64,000 nt of DNA from Geodermatophilus siccatus (GTDB taxonomy: Bacteria > Actinomycetota > Actinomycetes > Mycobacteriales > Geodermatophilaceae): NCBI RefSeq assembly GCF_900103785.1, contig NZ_FNHE01000005.1:1-64000 (forward strand), read 5' to 3'. The first letter of the stretch is position 1. Every line of letters starts with the position of its first letter. A program made the translations under genes and the position numbers. This document shows, piece after piece, positions 1 through 13,216 of the stretch. The notes beneath the pieces were generated by a model. That model did not search any database, was not told where the DNA came from, and saw nothing but the letters and a program-made list of their open reading frames with translations.

Positions 1-1031
1 ACCCCCACGACGGGCAGGCCGGTGGTCTCGGGCAGGCCCAGGGCCAGGTTGGCGCACTGGATGGCCGCGCCGCCGGTGCCCTTGGTCAGGTTGTCCACCG
101 CCGCCACCACCACCAGCCGCCCGGCGTCCGGGTCCACCGCCAGCTGCAGCGCCACGGTGTTCGCCCCCAGCACCTGCGCCGTGGTCGGCCACTGCCCCTC
201 GGGCAGCAGGTGCACGAACGGCTCGTCGGCGTAGGCCTTCTCGTACGCCGCCCGCGCGGCCGCCTCGTCGACCCCGGCGGCCAGGGGCGCCGAGCAGGTG
301 GCCAGGATGCCCCGGCTCATCGGCACCAGCGTCGGCGTGAAACTCACCGTGACGTCCCGCCCCGCCGCCTGGCTGAGGTTCTGCACCATCTCCGGGGTGT
401 GCCGGTGCACCCCACCCACCCCGTAGGCGCTCACCGCGCCCATCACCTCGCTGCCCAGCAGGTGCGGCTTCGCGGACTTGCCCGCGCCACTGGTGCCGCT
501 CGCCGCGACCACCACCACCTCCGGCTCGACCAGGCCCGCCGCCAGCGCCGGCGCCAGCGCCAGGGTGACCGACGTCGGATAGCAGCCGGGAACGGCGATG
601 CGCTTGGCGCCGGCCAGCTTCCGGCGCTGGCCCGCCAGCTCGGGCAGCCCGTAGGGCCAGGTGCCGGCGTGCTCGCCGCCGTACCAGCGCGCCCAGGCCG
701 CCGGGTCGCCCAGCCGGTGGTCGGCGCCGCAGTCGATCACCAGCGTGTCCTCGGGCAGCCGCGCGGCGACCGCCGCGGACTCCCCGTGCGGCAGCGCCAG
801 CACCACCACGTCGTACCCGGCCAGGTCCTCCGCGCCGCTGGGCCGCACCTCCAGGTCGGCGAACGGCAGCAGGTGCGGCTGCAGCTCTCCCAGCCGCCGC
901 CCGGCACTCGAGTTGGCGTGCACCCCGGCCAGCGCCAGGTTCGGGTGCCCGGCCAGCAGCCGGCACACCTCACCCCCGGCGTACCCGGTGGCGCCGGTGA
1001 CCCCGACCGTCCACGTCCGCACTCCGCTCAT
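1..1031 (-). CDS. argC: N-acetyl-gamma-glutamyl-phosphate reductase, 3' end cut off by the window edge
   Basis: NADPH-dependent reduction of N-acetyl-glutamyl phosphate to the semialdehyde, third step of cytoplasmic arginine synthesis. The N-terminus shows the Rossmann motif [18 protein letters not shown], the middle has the active-site motif VPGCYPTS with the catalytic Cys, and further on come HRHTPEM and the near-C-terminal [10 protein letters not shown] typical of ArgC. About 343 residues are visible; the last few lie beyond position 1. The ATG at 1029-1031 begins [13 protein letters not shown] and abuts the ArgR boxes at 1034-1067, so the transcript is probably leaderless or has a very short leader. 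It is divergent from the lipid-kinase gene and follows pheST in the usual actinobacterial order. Confidence 0.95.
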   Translation of the reverse strand, partial: MSGVRTWTVGVTGATGYAGGEVCRLLAGHPNLALAGVHANSSAGRRLGELQPHLLPFADLEVRPSGAEDLAGYDVVVLALPHGESAAVAARLPEDTLVIDCGADHRLGDPAAWARWYGGEHAGTWPYGLPELAGQRRKLAGAKRIAVPGCYPTSVTLALAPALAAGLVEPEVVVVAASGTSGAGKSAKPHLLGSEVMGAVSAYGVGGVHRHTPEMVQNLSQAAGRDVTVSFTPTLVPMSRGILATCSAPLAAGVDEAAARAAYEKAYADEPFVHLLPEGQWPTTAQVLGANTVALQLAVDPDAGRLVVVAAVDNLTKGTGGAAIQCANLALGLPETTGLPVVG

Positions 1032-1033
1032 GA

Positions 1034-1067
1034 TGCATGACCATACACGGCTATGCATGACTGTTCA
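1034..1067 (-). promoter_or_regulatory. Tandem ARG boxes (predicted ArgR operator) of argC
   Basis: Two copies of TGCAT-N4-(A/G)TNCA lie 20 bp apart: TGCATGACCATACA at 1034-1047 and TGCATGACTGTTCA at 1054-1067. The first is a full match to the TGNAT-N4-ATNCA palindrome bound by arginine repressors; the second has one mismatch in its right arm. One helical turn or so between centres is typical of paired ArgR sites. They sit immediately upstream of the argC start, where ArgR with arginine would block transcription. Confidence 0.7.
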
Positions 1068-1276
1068 CCGGGGTAGGGGCGATGACCTCCGGGAAGCTCT
1101 CCCCCTGCTCCCTGTGCGAAGCAGGGGCGGAGCGTGCGGGGACCACCGATCGGGCGGCGGGCCCGGGCCGACACCCCGGGCCGCCGGCCCCTGGCGCGGT
1201 GGGCACGCGTGCCGGGATCGGCTCCGGGGCATGTCCCCGTCCGGCCACGGGCGCCGCCCACCCGAGGAGTCCCGAC

Positions 1277-2158
1277 GTGAGTCCGTTCGACCGGATCGTG
1301 ATCATCTTCAACCCGAACAGCACCGGGGACGCGCCCCGGTCCGCGGAGGAGCTGCGGTCCGAGCTGGTGCGGAGGCTGCCGGCCGTGCCGGTGGAGCTCT
1401 GCCCCACCCAGCACGCCGGTCACGCCCGCGAACTGGCGAGGGAGGCGGCCGGCACCGGGCGCCCGCTGCTGGTCTCGGTGAGCGGGGACGGCGGGTACAA
1501 CGAGGTGGTCGACGGCGTCATGCAGAGCGGCAACGACCAGGCCGTCTGCGCCGTGCGAGCCGCCGGCAACGCCAACGACCACCGCCGGGTGACGCGGGAA
1601 CGACCGCTGGCCGATGCCATCGTGGCCGGGGACGTCCGCCGGATCGACCTGCTGCGGCTGACCGTCGGCAGCGGCGCCGCCGCGCAGGTCCGGTACGCGC
1701 ACTCCTACATCGGCGTCGGCCTGACACCCGTCGTCGCCGTCGACCTGGAGGAGGGCGGGAAGGGGTCGTGGCGGGAGATCGTGACCGTGGTGCGGTCCTT
1801 CTCCCGCTTCCGGCCCTTCCCCATCAGGCTCGAGGACGGCCGACGGCGCAGGATCGACAGCCTGGTGTTCGCCAACATCCACCAGATGGCCAAGTACGCG
1901 ACGCTCAGCGAGGACAGCCGGCCCGACGACGGTCGGTTCGAGGTCATCACGCAGCAGCGGACCGGCAAGCTGCGGGTGCTGGCGACCGCCCTCCGGGCGG
2001 CGACCCGCGGGCTCGGCCGGCAGCCGAGCGCCACCCACTACGCGTTCACGACGCTCGCGCCCATGCCGCTGCAGCTGGACGGCGAGCTGGTGGAGCTGGA
2101 GGCGGACACGCCGGTCGCCGTCGACATCGCACCAGGGGCGCTGGCCACCGTCGGCTGA
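1277..2158 (+). CDS. Diacylglycerol/lipid kinase family protein (LCB5/YegS type)
   Basis: Predicted cytosolic ATP-dependent lipid kinase of the diacylglycerol-kinase catalytic-domain family, 293 residues. The N-terminal strand IVIIFNPNSTG is the family nucleotide-binding opening and SGDGGYNEVVDGV is its version of the GGDGTxNEV signature. The C-terminal half is a beta-sandwich ending in LDGELVELEADTPVAV, as in YegS. The GTG at 1277 is chosen because GAGGAG (1264-1269) lies 7 bases ahead; an in-frame ATG at 1082 would add 65 low-complexity residues. The second Gly of the usual GGDGT is retained but Thr is replaced by Gly. The substrate lipid cannot be told from sequence. It is a single-gene unit facing away from argC. 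Confidence 0.8.
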   Translation: MSPFDRIVIIFNPNSTGDAPRSAEELRSELVRRLPAVPVELCPTQHAGHARELAREAAGTGRPLLVSVSGDGGYNEVVDGVMQSGNDQAVCAVRAAGNANDHRRVTRERPLADAIVAGDVRRIDLLRLTVGSGAAAQVRYAHSYIGVGLTPVVAVDLEEGGKGSWREIVTVVRSFSRFRPFPIRLEDGRRRRIDSLVFANIHQMAKYATLSEDSRPDDGRFEVITQQRTGKLRVLATALRAATRGLGRQPSATHYAFTTLAPMPLQLDGELVELEADTPVAVDIAPGALATVG

Positions 2159-2170
2159 CCGGCGGCCGGG

Positions 2171-2966
2171 TCAGGCCAGCGGATCGCCGTCCCCGTAGGG
2201 GCGCAGCCGCAGCTGCCGGGCGGCGTCCTGCGGCGTGGTGGCGCGCAGGACGGCGAGGTCGTCGGCGCCGGCCCGCAGGAACCGGCCGGACCACTGGTCG
2301 AGCTCACCGGCGGCGATCGCGGCGACCAGCTCGACGACGCGCTCCGGCGGCGTCCAGTCGGTGAAGCCCGCCCACATCGGCATCGCACGGGTCATCGGGG
2401 TGTCGACGACGCCCGGCGCCACGTCGAAGACCCGCACGTCGAGGCCCTCGAGCGCGCCGGCCAGCGCCTCGGTCATCCGCATCAGCCCGGTCTTGGCCAC
2501 CGAGTACGCCGAGTACTCCGGGCGGGCGCGCACGCCCATCCCGCTGGCGAGGTCGACGACGCGGCCGCGGTTGCGCAGCACCATCCAGGGGACGACGGCG
2601 CGGGCGAGCAGGAACGCCCCGCGGACGTGGCTCTCCACGACCGACCACCACTGGTCGGGGTCGGCCTCCCACAGCGGCTCCTCGGCCGCGTCGATCACCC
2701 CGGCGTTGTTGACCAGCAGGTCGACCGGGCCGAGCTCCTCGCGCACCCGCGCGACGGCCTCGTCGACCGCGGCCCGCTCGGTGACGTCGGCGGCGACGGC
2801 CAGGGTGCGGGCGCCGGTGGCGGCGGCGACCTCGTCCATCGCCGCCGCCAGCCGCTCGCCGTTGCGCGCCAGTCCGGCCACGGCCATGCCGCGGGCGGCC
2901 AGCCCCTGCACCAGGTGCCGGCCGATGCCGCTCGACGCGCCGGTGACCAGCGCGACGCCGGACGGG

Positions 2967-2974
<8 letters not shown>
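2171..2974 (-). CDS. Short-chain dehydrogenase/reductase
   Basis: NAD(P)-dependent classical SDR, 267 residues, with TGASSGIG cofactor loop, NNAG stabilising motif, catalytic YSVAK and a PG motif after it (VAPGVVDTP). Substrate unknown; the C-terminal region after the active site is not diagnostic. The GTG start (2972-2974) overlaps the end of pheT by 8 bases, so it is probably translated from the pheST message by coupling, although a functional link to phenylalanyl-tRNA charging is unlikely. It ends 12 bases from the convergent lipid-kinase gene, leaving no obvious terminator between them. Confidence 0.85.
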
Positions 2975-7538
<4,564 letters not shown>

Positions 7539-7542
7539 GGCT

Positions 7543-7586
7543 CCCCCGAAGGGGCGAGTCCACCGTCGTCCCCGCTCAACGCGGGG
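7543..7586 (+). terminator. Two small GC hairpins, possible terminator of the EamA gene
   Basis: CCCC-CGAA-GGGG at 7543-7554 and CCCCGC-TCAAC-GCGGGG at 7570-7586 lie between the transporter stop and the next Shine-Dalgarno. Neither has a T-run. They could end the upstream transcript or lie in the leader of the downstream gene. Confidence 0.35.
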
Positions 7587-7608
7587 TCCCGACGTCCGAT
7601 GGGAGGAC

Positions 7609-9876
7609 GTGACCACCACCCCTGCCGCTCCCGCGACGACCATCGACGACGTCCTGCGGGACGGGACGGTGCGCAGCGTCTTCCAGCCCATCGTCGAGCT
7701 CGACACCGGCCGCGTGGTCGCCTACGAGGCCCTGGCCCGGGGGCCGCAGGGCCCGCTCGAGCGCCCCGACTCCCTCTTCGCGGCAGCCCGCGAGGCCGGC
7801 CGGCTCGCCGAGCTGGACGCCGCCTGCCGCACCGCGGCGCTCACCGGCGCGCTGGCCGCCGGCCTGCAGGCACCGCTGACGCTGTTCGTCAACGTCGAGC
7901 CGGAGGTGCTCGACCGGGCGCCGCTGGAGGACCTGCTGGCCATCGCGCAGTCCGCGCCGGGCGGGCTGCGGGTGGTCCTGGAGATCACCGAGCGGGCGCT
8001 GGCCACCCGCCCGGCCGAGCTGCTGCGCACGGTCGAGCGGGTCCGCTCGGTCGGCTGGGGCGTCGCGGTGGACGACGTCGGCGCCGAGGCGATGTCGCTG
8101 GCGTTCATGCCGCTGTTGCGTCCCGACGTGGTCAAGCTGGACCTGCGGCTGGTGCAGGAGCGCCCCGGCCCCGCGATCGCCGAGATCATGAACGCGGTCA
8201 ACGCGCACGCCGAGCGCACCGGCTCGGTGGTGCTCGCCGAGGGCATCGAGGACGAGGCCCACCTGGCCATGGCCCGCGCGCTGGGCGCGACGCTCGGCCA
8301 GGGCTGGTTCTTCGGCCGCCCCGGCCCCGGCCCGGTCGAGGGTGCGGTCCACGGCTCGCTGGTGCTGCCCTCGCAGCTGCCCGACACCGTGAGCGAGGAC
8401 GCCGACGTCTCGCCGTTCGCCTGCCTGCCGATCGACGTCCCGCTGCGCGAGGCGCCCAAGGCCCTCCTCATCGAGCTGTCCAAGCAGCTCGAGCGCGAGG
8501 CGCTGCGGCTGGGTGCCGCCTCGGTCGTGGCGGCCACCTTCCAGGAGGCCAGGCACTTCACGCCGGCGACGACGCTGCGCTACCGCGACTTGGTCGAGCG
8601 CACCGGCTTCGTCTGCGCCCTCGGCGAGGACCTGCCGGTCGAGCCGCTGCCCGGCCTGCGCGGCGCCGCGCTCGACCCGGCGGACCCGGTCCGCGGCGAG
8701 TGGGACGTCACCGTGCTCGGCCCGCACTTCGCCGCCGCGCTGCTCGCCCGCGACCTGGGGGACGACGGCCCCGACGCCCGGCGCCGGTTCGCCTACGCCC
8801 TCACCTACGACCGCGACACCGTCGTCCGGGCGACCGCCGCGCTGCTGGCGCGGGTCGCGCCGCGCCAGGACCCGCTGACCGCGGCCCGCGCGGTCGCCCT
8901 GCCCCCGCCGGCCGTCCCGGCCCTGGCCGCGGCCGACCGGTTCGACGCCGGGGTGCTGGCCAGCGCGACCGGCGACACCCTGGTGCACGGGGCGCTGGCG
9001 GCCACCCCGAGCGGTGTGTCGATCGTCGACGTGCGGCTGCCCGACCAGCCGCTGGTCTACGTCAACCCGGCCTTCGAGCGGCTCGCCGGGCTGCCGAGGA
9101 GCGAGCTGCTGGGCCGCAACTGCCGGTTCCTGCAGACCCCAGACACCGACCCCGCGGCCGTCGCCGCCGTCCGCCGCGCGGTCGACGCCGGCGAGGAGTG
9201 CCGGGTGACGGTGCTCAACCAGCGCGGCCCGCTGGGCACGACCTGGTGGAACGAGCTGCACCTGGCGCCGGTGTCCGGTCCCGACGGCGCGGTCACGCAC
9301 TACATCGGCGTCCAGGTCGACGTCACCGCCCGCGTGGAGGCCGAGCGGGCGCTGGTGCAGGAGCGCGACCGGACCCGCAGCTACCTGGCCCGCATCGAGG
9401 AGCTGGCCTACACCGACCCGCTGACCGGCCTGCCCAACCGCCGACGGCTGGCCGAGCAGGTCGACACCGCGCTCTGGGACGCCCGGGCCCGGGACGAGGC
9501 GGTGGCGCTGCTGTTCGTCGACCTGGTGGGCTTCAAGGGCGTCAACGACCGGTGCGGCCACGCGGCCGGTGACGAGCTGCTGGTCGCGGTCGCCGACCGG
9601 CTGCGCGGCCGGCTGCGCCGCCACGACCTGCTGGCCCGGCTCGGCGGCGACGAGTTCCTCGTCGCGCTCACCGGCCTGCCCCAGCCCACGGCGGCGACCG
9701 AGGCGCGGCGCGTCGCCGACGAGCTCGCCGCGGGAGTGGCCCGCCCGGTGGCACTGGGCGAGCAGGAGGTCGTCGTCCGGGCGAGCGTGGGGGTCAGCGT
9801 CTGGCCCGAGGACGGCGCCGACTTCCCGGCGCTGCTGCACTCGGCCGACATGCGGATGTACGCCACCCGAGTTTGA
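7609..9876 (+). CDS. EAL-DICT-LOV-GGDEF protein, predicted blue-light-responsive cyclic-di-GMP enzyme
   Basis: 755-residue soluble multidomain protein. Residues about 15-245: EAL phosphodiesterase with E40 of YEALARG, the Asn of NVEPE, LEITE, DDVG, VKLD, AEGIE and GQGWFF, so all metal- and substrate-binding residues appear present. About 280-430: DICT sensory domain. About 450-580: PAS of the LOV class with GRNCRFLQ; the photoreactive Cys is C505, and the flavin contacts in LNQRG, WWNELHLAPV and YIGVQVDVT are kept. About 600-754: GGDEF cyclase with intact GGDEF at 679-683 and an inhibitory-site RRHD at 670-673, five residues before it. The GTG at 7609 follows GGGAGGAC. The EAL-first order is uncommon. 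Expected to make and degrade cyclic di-GMP with the balance set by light or redox. Confidence 0.9.
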   Translation: MTTTPAAPATTIDDVLRDGTVRSVFQPIVELDTGRVVAYEALARGPQGPLERPDSLFAAAREAGRLAELDAACRTAALTGALAAGLQAPLTLFVNVEPEVLDRAPLEDLLAIAQSAPGGLRVVLEITERALATRPAELLRTVERVRSVGWGVAVDDVGAEAMSLAFMPLLRPDVVKLDLRLVQERPGPAIAEIMNAVNAHAERTGSVVLAEGIEDEAHLAMARALGATLGQGWFFGRPGPGPVEGAVHGSLVLPSQLPDTVSEDADVSPFACLPIDVPLREAPKALLIELSKQLEREALRLGAASVVAATFQEARHFTPATTLRYRDLVERTGFVCALGEDLPVEPLPGLRGAALDPADPVRGEWDVTVLGPHFAAALLARDLGDDGPDARRRFAYALTYDRDTVVRATAALLARVAPRQDPLTAARAVALPPPAVPALAAADRFDAGVLASATGDTLVHGALAATPSGVSIVDVRLPDQPLVYVNPAFERLAGLPRSELLGRNCRFLQTPDTDPAAVAAVRRAVDAGEECRVTVLNQRGPLGTTWWNELHLAPVSGPDGAVTHYIGVQVDVTARVEAERALVQERDRTRSYLARIEELAYTDPLTGLPNRRRLAEQVDTALWDARARDEAVALLFVDLVGFKGVNDRCGHAAGDELLVAVADRLRGRLRRHDLLARLGGDEFLVALTGLPQPTAATEARRVADELAAGVARPVALGEQEVVVRASVGVSVWPEDGADFPALLHSADMRMYATRV

Positions 9877-9895
9877 GGCCGGAGCTCGTCCGCGT

Positions 9896-10684
9896 TCAGG
9901 CTTGGGCGAGCTGGGTGGTGTAGAGGCAGATCGCCGCGGCGGCGGCCAGGTTGAGGCTCTCGGCGCGCCCGCGCATCGGGATCCGCACCCGGGCGTCGGC
10001 CAGCGCGGCCAGGTCGGCGGGCACGCCGCGGGCCTCGTTGCCGAACAGCCACAGCACCGGGCCGGTCAGCTCGGGACCCAGCTCGTCGAGGGCGACCTCT
10101 CCCCCGCCGTCGGCGGCGAGCACGGTGGCACCGGCGGCCTGCAGCCGCGGCAGCAGGTCGGGCAGCGGTGCCCCGCGGACGACGTCGACGTGGAAGAGGC
10201 TGCCGGCGCTCGAGCGCACCGCCTTGCCGCCGTACGGGTCGGCCGAACCCGCGCCGAAGACCACGGCGCCGGCGCCGCACGCGTCCGCGGTGCGCAGCAC
10301 GGTGCCGGCGTTGCCCGGGTCGGCCAGCTCGGCGAGCGCCACGGTGAGGGACGGCGGTGCGCCCACCAGGGCGTCGGTCGGCACGTCGCGCAGCGCGCAG
10401 ACCGCGACCAGGCCCTGCGGGGTGACCGTCTCCGACAGCGCCGCGGCCGCCCTCCCGGTCACGAGCCGCACCGGCACCGGCGCGGCCGCGAGCAGGTCGC
10501 GGTGCGCCTCCATGGCGGCCTCGGTGGCGAACACCTCGCGGACCCCGGCCGGGTCGGCCAGCGCCTCCGCGACGGCCTGCCGGCCCTCGGCGAGGAACAG
10601 CCCCGCGGCGTCGCGGCCGGCCCGCCGGGTGAGCTTGCGCGCGGCCGCCACCCGCGCGGAGCGCTCGGTCAGCGGTTCGGTCAC
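9896..10684 (-). CDS. SpoU/TrmH-family RNA 2'-O-methyltransferase
   Basis: S-adenosylmethionine-dependent 2'-O-ribose methyltransferase of the SPOUT class, 262 residues. An N-terminal substrate-binding domain (FLAEGRQAVAEAL) is followed by the knotted catalytic domain with motif 1 LADPGNAGTVLRTADACGA, motif 2 WLFGNEARGV and motif 3 IPMRGRAESLNLAAA. This is the gene normally found after rplT in actinobacteria, suggesting an rRNA target, although the exact nucleotide is not deducible. The GTG at 10682-10684 is supported by AGGAGG ten bases upstream. It is separated from rplT by a 15-bp inverted repeat. Confidence 0.9.
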   Translation of the reverse strand: MTEPLTERSARVAAARKLTRRAGRDAAGLFLAEGRQAVAEALADPAGVREVFATEAAMEAHRDLLAAAPVPVRLVTGRAAAALSETVTPQGLVAVCALRDVPTDALVGAPPSLTVALAELADPGNAGTVLRTADACGAGAVVFGAGSADPYGGKAVRSSAGSLFHVDVVRGAPLPDLLPRLQAAGATVLAADGGGEVALDELGPELTGPVLWLFGNEARGVPADLAALADARVRIPMRGRAESLNLAAAAAICLYTTQLAQA

Positions 10685-10706
10685 CGTTCGTCGTCCTCCT
10701 GCTCGG

Positions 10707-10768
10707 CGCGAGATCTGCACAGCGGTCGTCATCCGGCTCCCGATGGCCGCGAGTGTGCAGATCTCGCG
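10707..10768. repeat. Perfect 15-bp inverted repeat between rplT and the SpoU gene
   Basis: CGCGAGATCTGCACA at 10707-10721 is exactly mirrored by TGTGCAGATCTCGCG at 10754-10768, with a 32-base loop. It lies inside the minus-strand operon, not at its end, and has no T-run, so it looks more like a REP-type palindrome or RNA-stability/processing hairpin than a simple terminator. No second copy was noticed in this window. Confidence 0.6.
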
Positions 10769-10851
10769 GCCCGTACACGCGACGACGCCGCCGGCGCCGA
10801 CCCGTGGTGGGCCGGACGCCGGCGGCGTCGTCGGGGTGGTGCTGACCCGGC

Positions 10852-11235
10852 TCAGGCGGCCTGACCGCCGGCCGGCGCGGCGGCGACGGCCGCGCGGGCG
10901 GTCTCCACCAGCGCGGCGAAGGCGGCCGGCTCGTTGACGGCCAGCTCGGCCAGCACGCGGCGGTCGAGCTCGATGCCGGCGAGCTTGAGGCCCTGCATGA
11001 ACCGGTTGTAGGTCATGTCGTTCTGGCGGGCCGCGGCGTTGATGCGGGTGATCCACAGCTTGCGGAAGTCACCCTTGCGGACCTTGCGGTCGCGGTACTG
11101 GTAGGTGGCCGAGTGGAGGATCTGCTCCTTGGCCTTGCGATACAGCCGGGACCGCTGGCCGCGGTAGCCGCTGGCCGCCTCGAGGGTCGTCCGACGCTTC
11201 TTCTGGGCGTTGACCGCCCGCTTCACGCGTGCCAC
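10852..11235 (-). CDS. rplT: 50S ribosomal protein L20
   Basis: 127 residues, binds 23S rRNA early in 50S assembly. The highly conserved basic N-terminal extension ([15 protein letters not shown]) and the globular part with [20 protein letters not shown] are unmistakable. The C-terminus has an Ala-rich tail common in actinobacteria. GTG start at 11233-11235 with AAGGAG upstream. Third gene of the infC-rpmI-rplT operon. Confidence 0.98.
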   Translation of the reverse strand: MARVKRAVNAQKKRRTTLEAASGYRGQRSRLYRKAKEQILHSATYQYRDRKVRKGDFRKLWITRINAAARQNDMTYNRFMQGLKLAGIELDRRVLAELAVNEPAAFAALVETARAAVAAAPAGGQAA

Positions 11236-11264
11236 GGATGGGCTCCTTCTCGTCTAGGGGGCGC

Positions 11265-11459
11265 TCAGAGCCCGAGCAGCTTCTTGAGGCTCTTGGTGTC
11301 GGCCGGGGAGATGACCTGGTCCTGGTCGAGCCGGCGCTTGCGACGCGAGGACTTGTGCTCGAACTTGTGCTGGTTGTTGGCCTGCTCGCGCATGAGCTTC
11401 CCGCTGCCCGTCACGCGCACTCGCTTCGCGGTGCCCTTGTGCGTCTTCTGCTTCGGCAT
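11265..11459 (-). CDS. rpmI: 50S ribosomal protein L35
   Basis: 64-residue basic protein starting MPKQKTHKGTAKRVRVTGSG and ending LKKLLGL, the full L35 family length. The ATG at 11457-11459 is the conserved start; a longer in-frame frame upstream is not part of the protein. It lies 29 bases upstream of rplT and 144 bases downstream of infC in the standard operon. Confidence 0.98.
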   Translation of the reverse strand: MPKQKTHKGTAKRVRVTGSGKLMREQANNQHKFEHKSSRRKRRLDQDQVISPADTKSLKKLLGL

Positions 11460-11603
11460 GTCCTCGGTCCTCGTTCGTGTGTGGCGGCGCCGCACGGCAG
11501 CACGGGGCTGCCGCACGGCACCGGCCGTCTGGTGGTGCGGTCCTGGCCCTCCTGCAGGCCCCCGCCGCGAGCTCGCGAGTGGCGGGGGCAGGAGGGTCCT
11601 TCG

Positions 11604-12185
11604 TCAGGCCTGCGGGCCCTGCCCCTCGGCGGCCCTGTCGGCCTTGGCCTGTCGGCGGGCGCCGTCGGTCGCGGCCTGGTTCCGGTGCGGTGCGATCACC
11701 ATGACCATGTTGCGGCCGTCCTGCTTGGGGTTGGACTCCACGACGCCGAGCTCGGAGACGTCCTGGGCCAACCGCTGCAGCAGCCGGTAGCCCATCTCCG
11801 GCCGGGACTGCTCGCGGCCGCGGAACATCACGGTGATCTTGACCTTGTCGCCGCTCCGCAGGAAGCGCTCGACGTGGCCCTTCTTGGTCTCGTAGTCGTG
11901 CGGGTCGATCTTCAGGCGCAGCCGCATCTCCTTGATGACGGTGAGCGCCTGGTTCCGCCGGGCCTCGCGGGCCTTCTGGGCGGACTCGTACTTGAACTTC
12001 CCGTAGTCCATGAGCTTGGCGACCGGCGGCCGGGCCATGGGCGCGACCTCGACGAGGTCCAGCTCGGAGTCCTGGGCCAGGCGCAGCGCCTCGCCGATCG
12101 GCACGATGCCGACCTGCTCGCCCTCGGGACCGACCAGGCGGACCTCGGGGACGCGGATACGGTCGTTGATACGGGGCTCGGTGAT
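11604..12185 (-). CDS. infC: Translation initiation factor IF-3, predicted ATC start codon
   Basis: 193-residue IF-3, which binds the 30S subunit and checks the start codon/initiator tRNA. The N-domain ([20 protein letters not shown]), linker helix and C-domain ([17 protein letters not shown]) are complete only if translation begins at ATC 12183-12185, giving [17 protein letters not shown] lies 5 bases ahead of it and there is no in-frame ATG or GTG upstream; the nearest in-frame GTG (12104) would delete 27 conserved residues. A rare start codon in infC is the known basis of IF-3 autoregulation in enterobacteria; the same logic is inferred here. The tail beyond about 175 is Ala/Gln/Lys-rich and variable. 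Confidence 0.95.
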   Translation of the reverse strand: MTEPRINDRIRVPEVRLVGPEGEQVGIVPIGEALRLAQDSELDLVEVAPMARPPVAKLMDYGKFKYESAQKAREARRNQALTVIKEMRLRLKIDPHDYETKKGHVERFLRSGDKVKITVMFRGREQSRPEMGYRLLQRLAQDVSELGVVESNPKQDGRNMVMVIAPHRNQAATDGARRQAKADRAAEGQGPQA

Positions 12186-12489
12186 GGCCTCTCCTCTGCT
12201 GCTGCATGGGGAGGGCTCGCTCGGTCACCGGACGCCGACAGGAGAGAGGCCCCACGAGCTGCTGCTCGTGGGGCCCACTCGCCGGGGTGCGCCGAGCCCG
12301 GGGGCTCGTGCACGCCGCGGGCCCGACCGTGGTCGGGCTCCGCGATCCGGGACCTGGACACCTCGACGGCGCCAGGTGGGAGCGGGCTCCTCTTGGTCGA
12401 GCGGCCCGGGGCGGGGCCGCTCAGTGGTTCGCGCGCCTCGTGTAGCGGGGAGGCACGCAGATAGTACAGCGCGGCGGGGGTCGGCGTCA
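12186..12489 (-). promoter_or_regulatory. Structured leader and candidate promoter of the infC-rpmI-rplT operon
   Basis: A gene-free stretch. On the minus strand a candidate -10 TACTAT (12466-12461) has TGACGC 17 bases upstream (12489-12484), which would give a leader of about 270 bases. The leader contains strong hairpins: a one-bulge stem of 11 bp at 12317-12343, a short one at 12293-12308, and a perfect 12-bp stem with a 4-base loop at 12248-12275. In RNA sense the last stem is followed by UCUCUCCUGU, so it could act as an attenuator about 60 bases before the infC start. Regulation is inferred, not shown. Confidence 0.5.
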
Positions 12490-12582
12490 TTCCCGGTCGC
12501 GGCCCCTGGTGACGTCCTGGAACGGCCACCCGTCAGGGCCCCGCGCCGAGCGCGCGAGGCGTGGGGGGAGGGTGGCCCTCCT

Positions 12583-13068
12583 TCAGTCGTCGTAGAGCAG
12601 CGGCGGGGGCGGCGGCTGCTGCGCCCGGCTGGCCGCCAGCAGCGCCCGCAGCCCCTCGACGGCCTCGACGGCGCGGTCACCGTCGGCTCCCTGGACGGCC
12701 AGCACGGCGAACTCGTCGTCGTTGGTGAGCAGCAGCGTCGCCCAGCGGAACCGGCGGTCGAAGCGGATGGCGCGCACCGCCGTCCACGGCACGGTCCGCT
12801 CGCCGAACAGGTTGCGCACCCGGACGCCCCGCTCGTCGGCGTCCACCCGGGGGCGGCCCAGCGCCAGCAGGCCGGCGCCGAGCACCAGGCCCAGCCCGAC
12901 GACGGCCACCTGGTCGGCCACGGTGAACCGCGCCACGCCGGTCGCGTTCTGCGGCAGCGTCACCCCCACGTAGGTGAGGACGGCGGCGACGACGACGGCG
13001 GCCGCGGCGCACAGCAGCCGCCACCGGCGGGGGACGGCGGAGACGGCAGGCGGGCCGGGGGTCGACAC
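12583..13068 (-). CDS. PH-domain membrane protein of unknown function
   Basis: 161 residues. Two hydrophobic helices near the N-terminus (about 12-32 and 46-64) are followed by a bacterial PH-like domain with the pattern VDADERGVRVRNLFGERTVPWTAV and IRFDRRFRWATLLL, then a Pro-rich end (QQPPPPPLLYDD). Such proteins are common next to translation and biosynthesis genes in actinobacteria, without known function. The GTG at 13066-13068 is favoured since it puts a short polar tail before the first helix; an ATG at 13135 would add 23 Pro/Gly-rich residues. Transcribed toward infC, with about 94 bases between its stop and the candidate infC promoter. Confidence 0.6.
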   Translation of the reverse strand: MSTPGPPAVSAVPRRWRLLCAAAAVVVAAVLTYVGVTLPQNATGVARFTVADQVAVVGLGLVLGAGLLALGRPRVDADERGVRVRNLFGERTVPWTAVRAIRFDRRFRWATLLLTNDDEFAVLAVQGADGDRAVEAVEGLRALLAASRAQQPPPPPLLYDD

Positions 13069-13216
13069 GGCCCCATGGTCCCAGGCCGGCGCGAGCGCGG
13101 AGACACCCGGCGGATCCGGACCGACCGGTCCGTGCACCCCGCAGGGCTACGCTGGCGCCGGCGTCGCCACCCGTCCAGATCCGGCGGAGCGTGCGGCCGA
13201 CCACCGAGGGGTGCGT

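Noticed and set aside
11604..12104. infC starting at GTG 12104
   Set aside because: It would remove 27 conserved N-terminal residues of IF-3; the ATC at 12183-12185 has the proper ribosome site.
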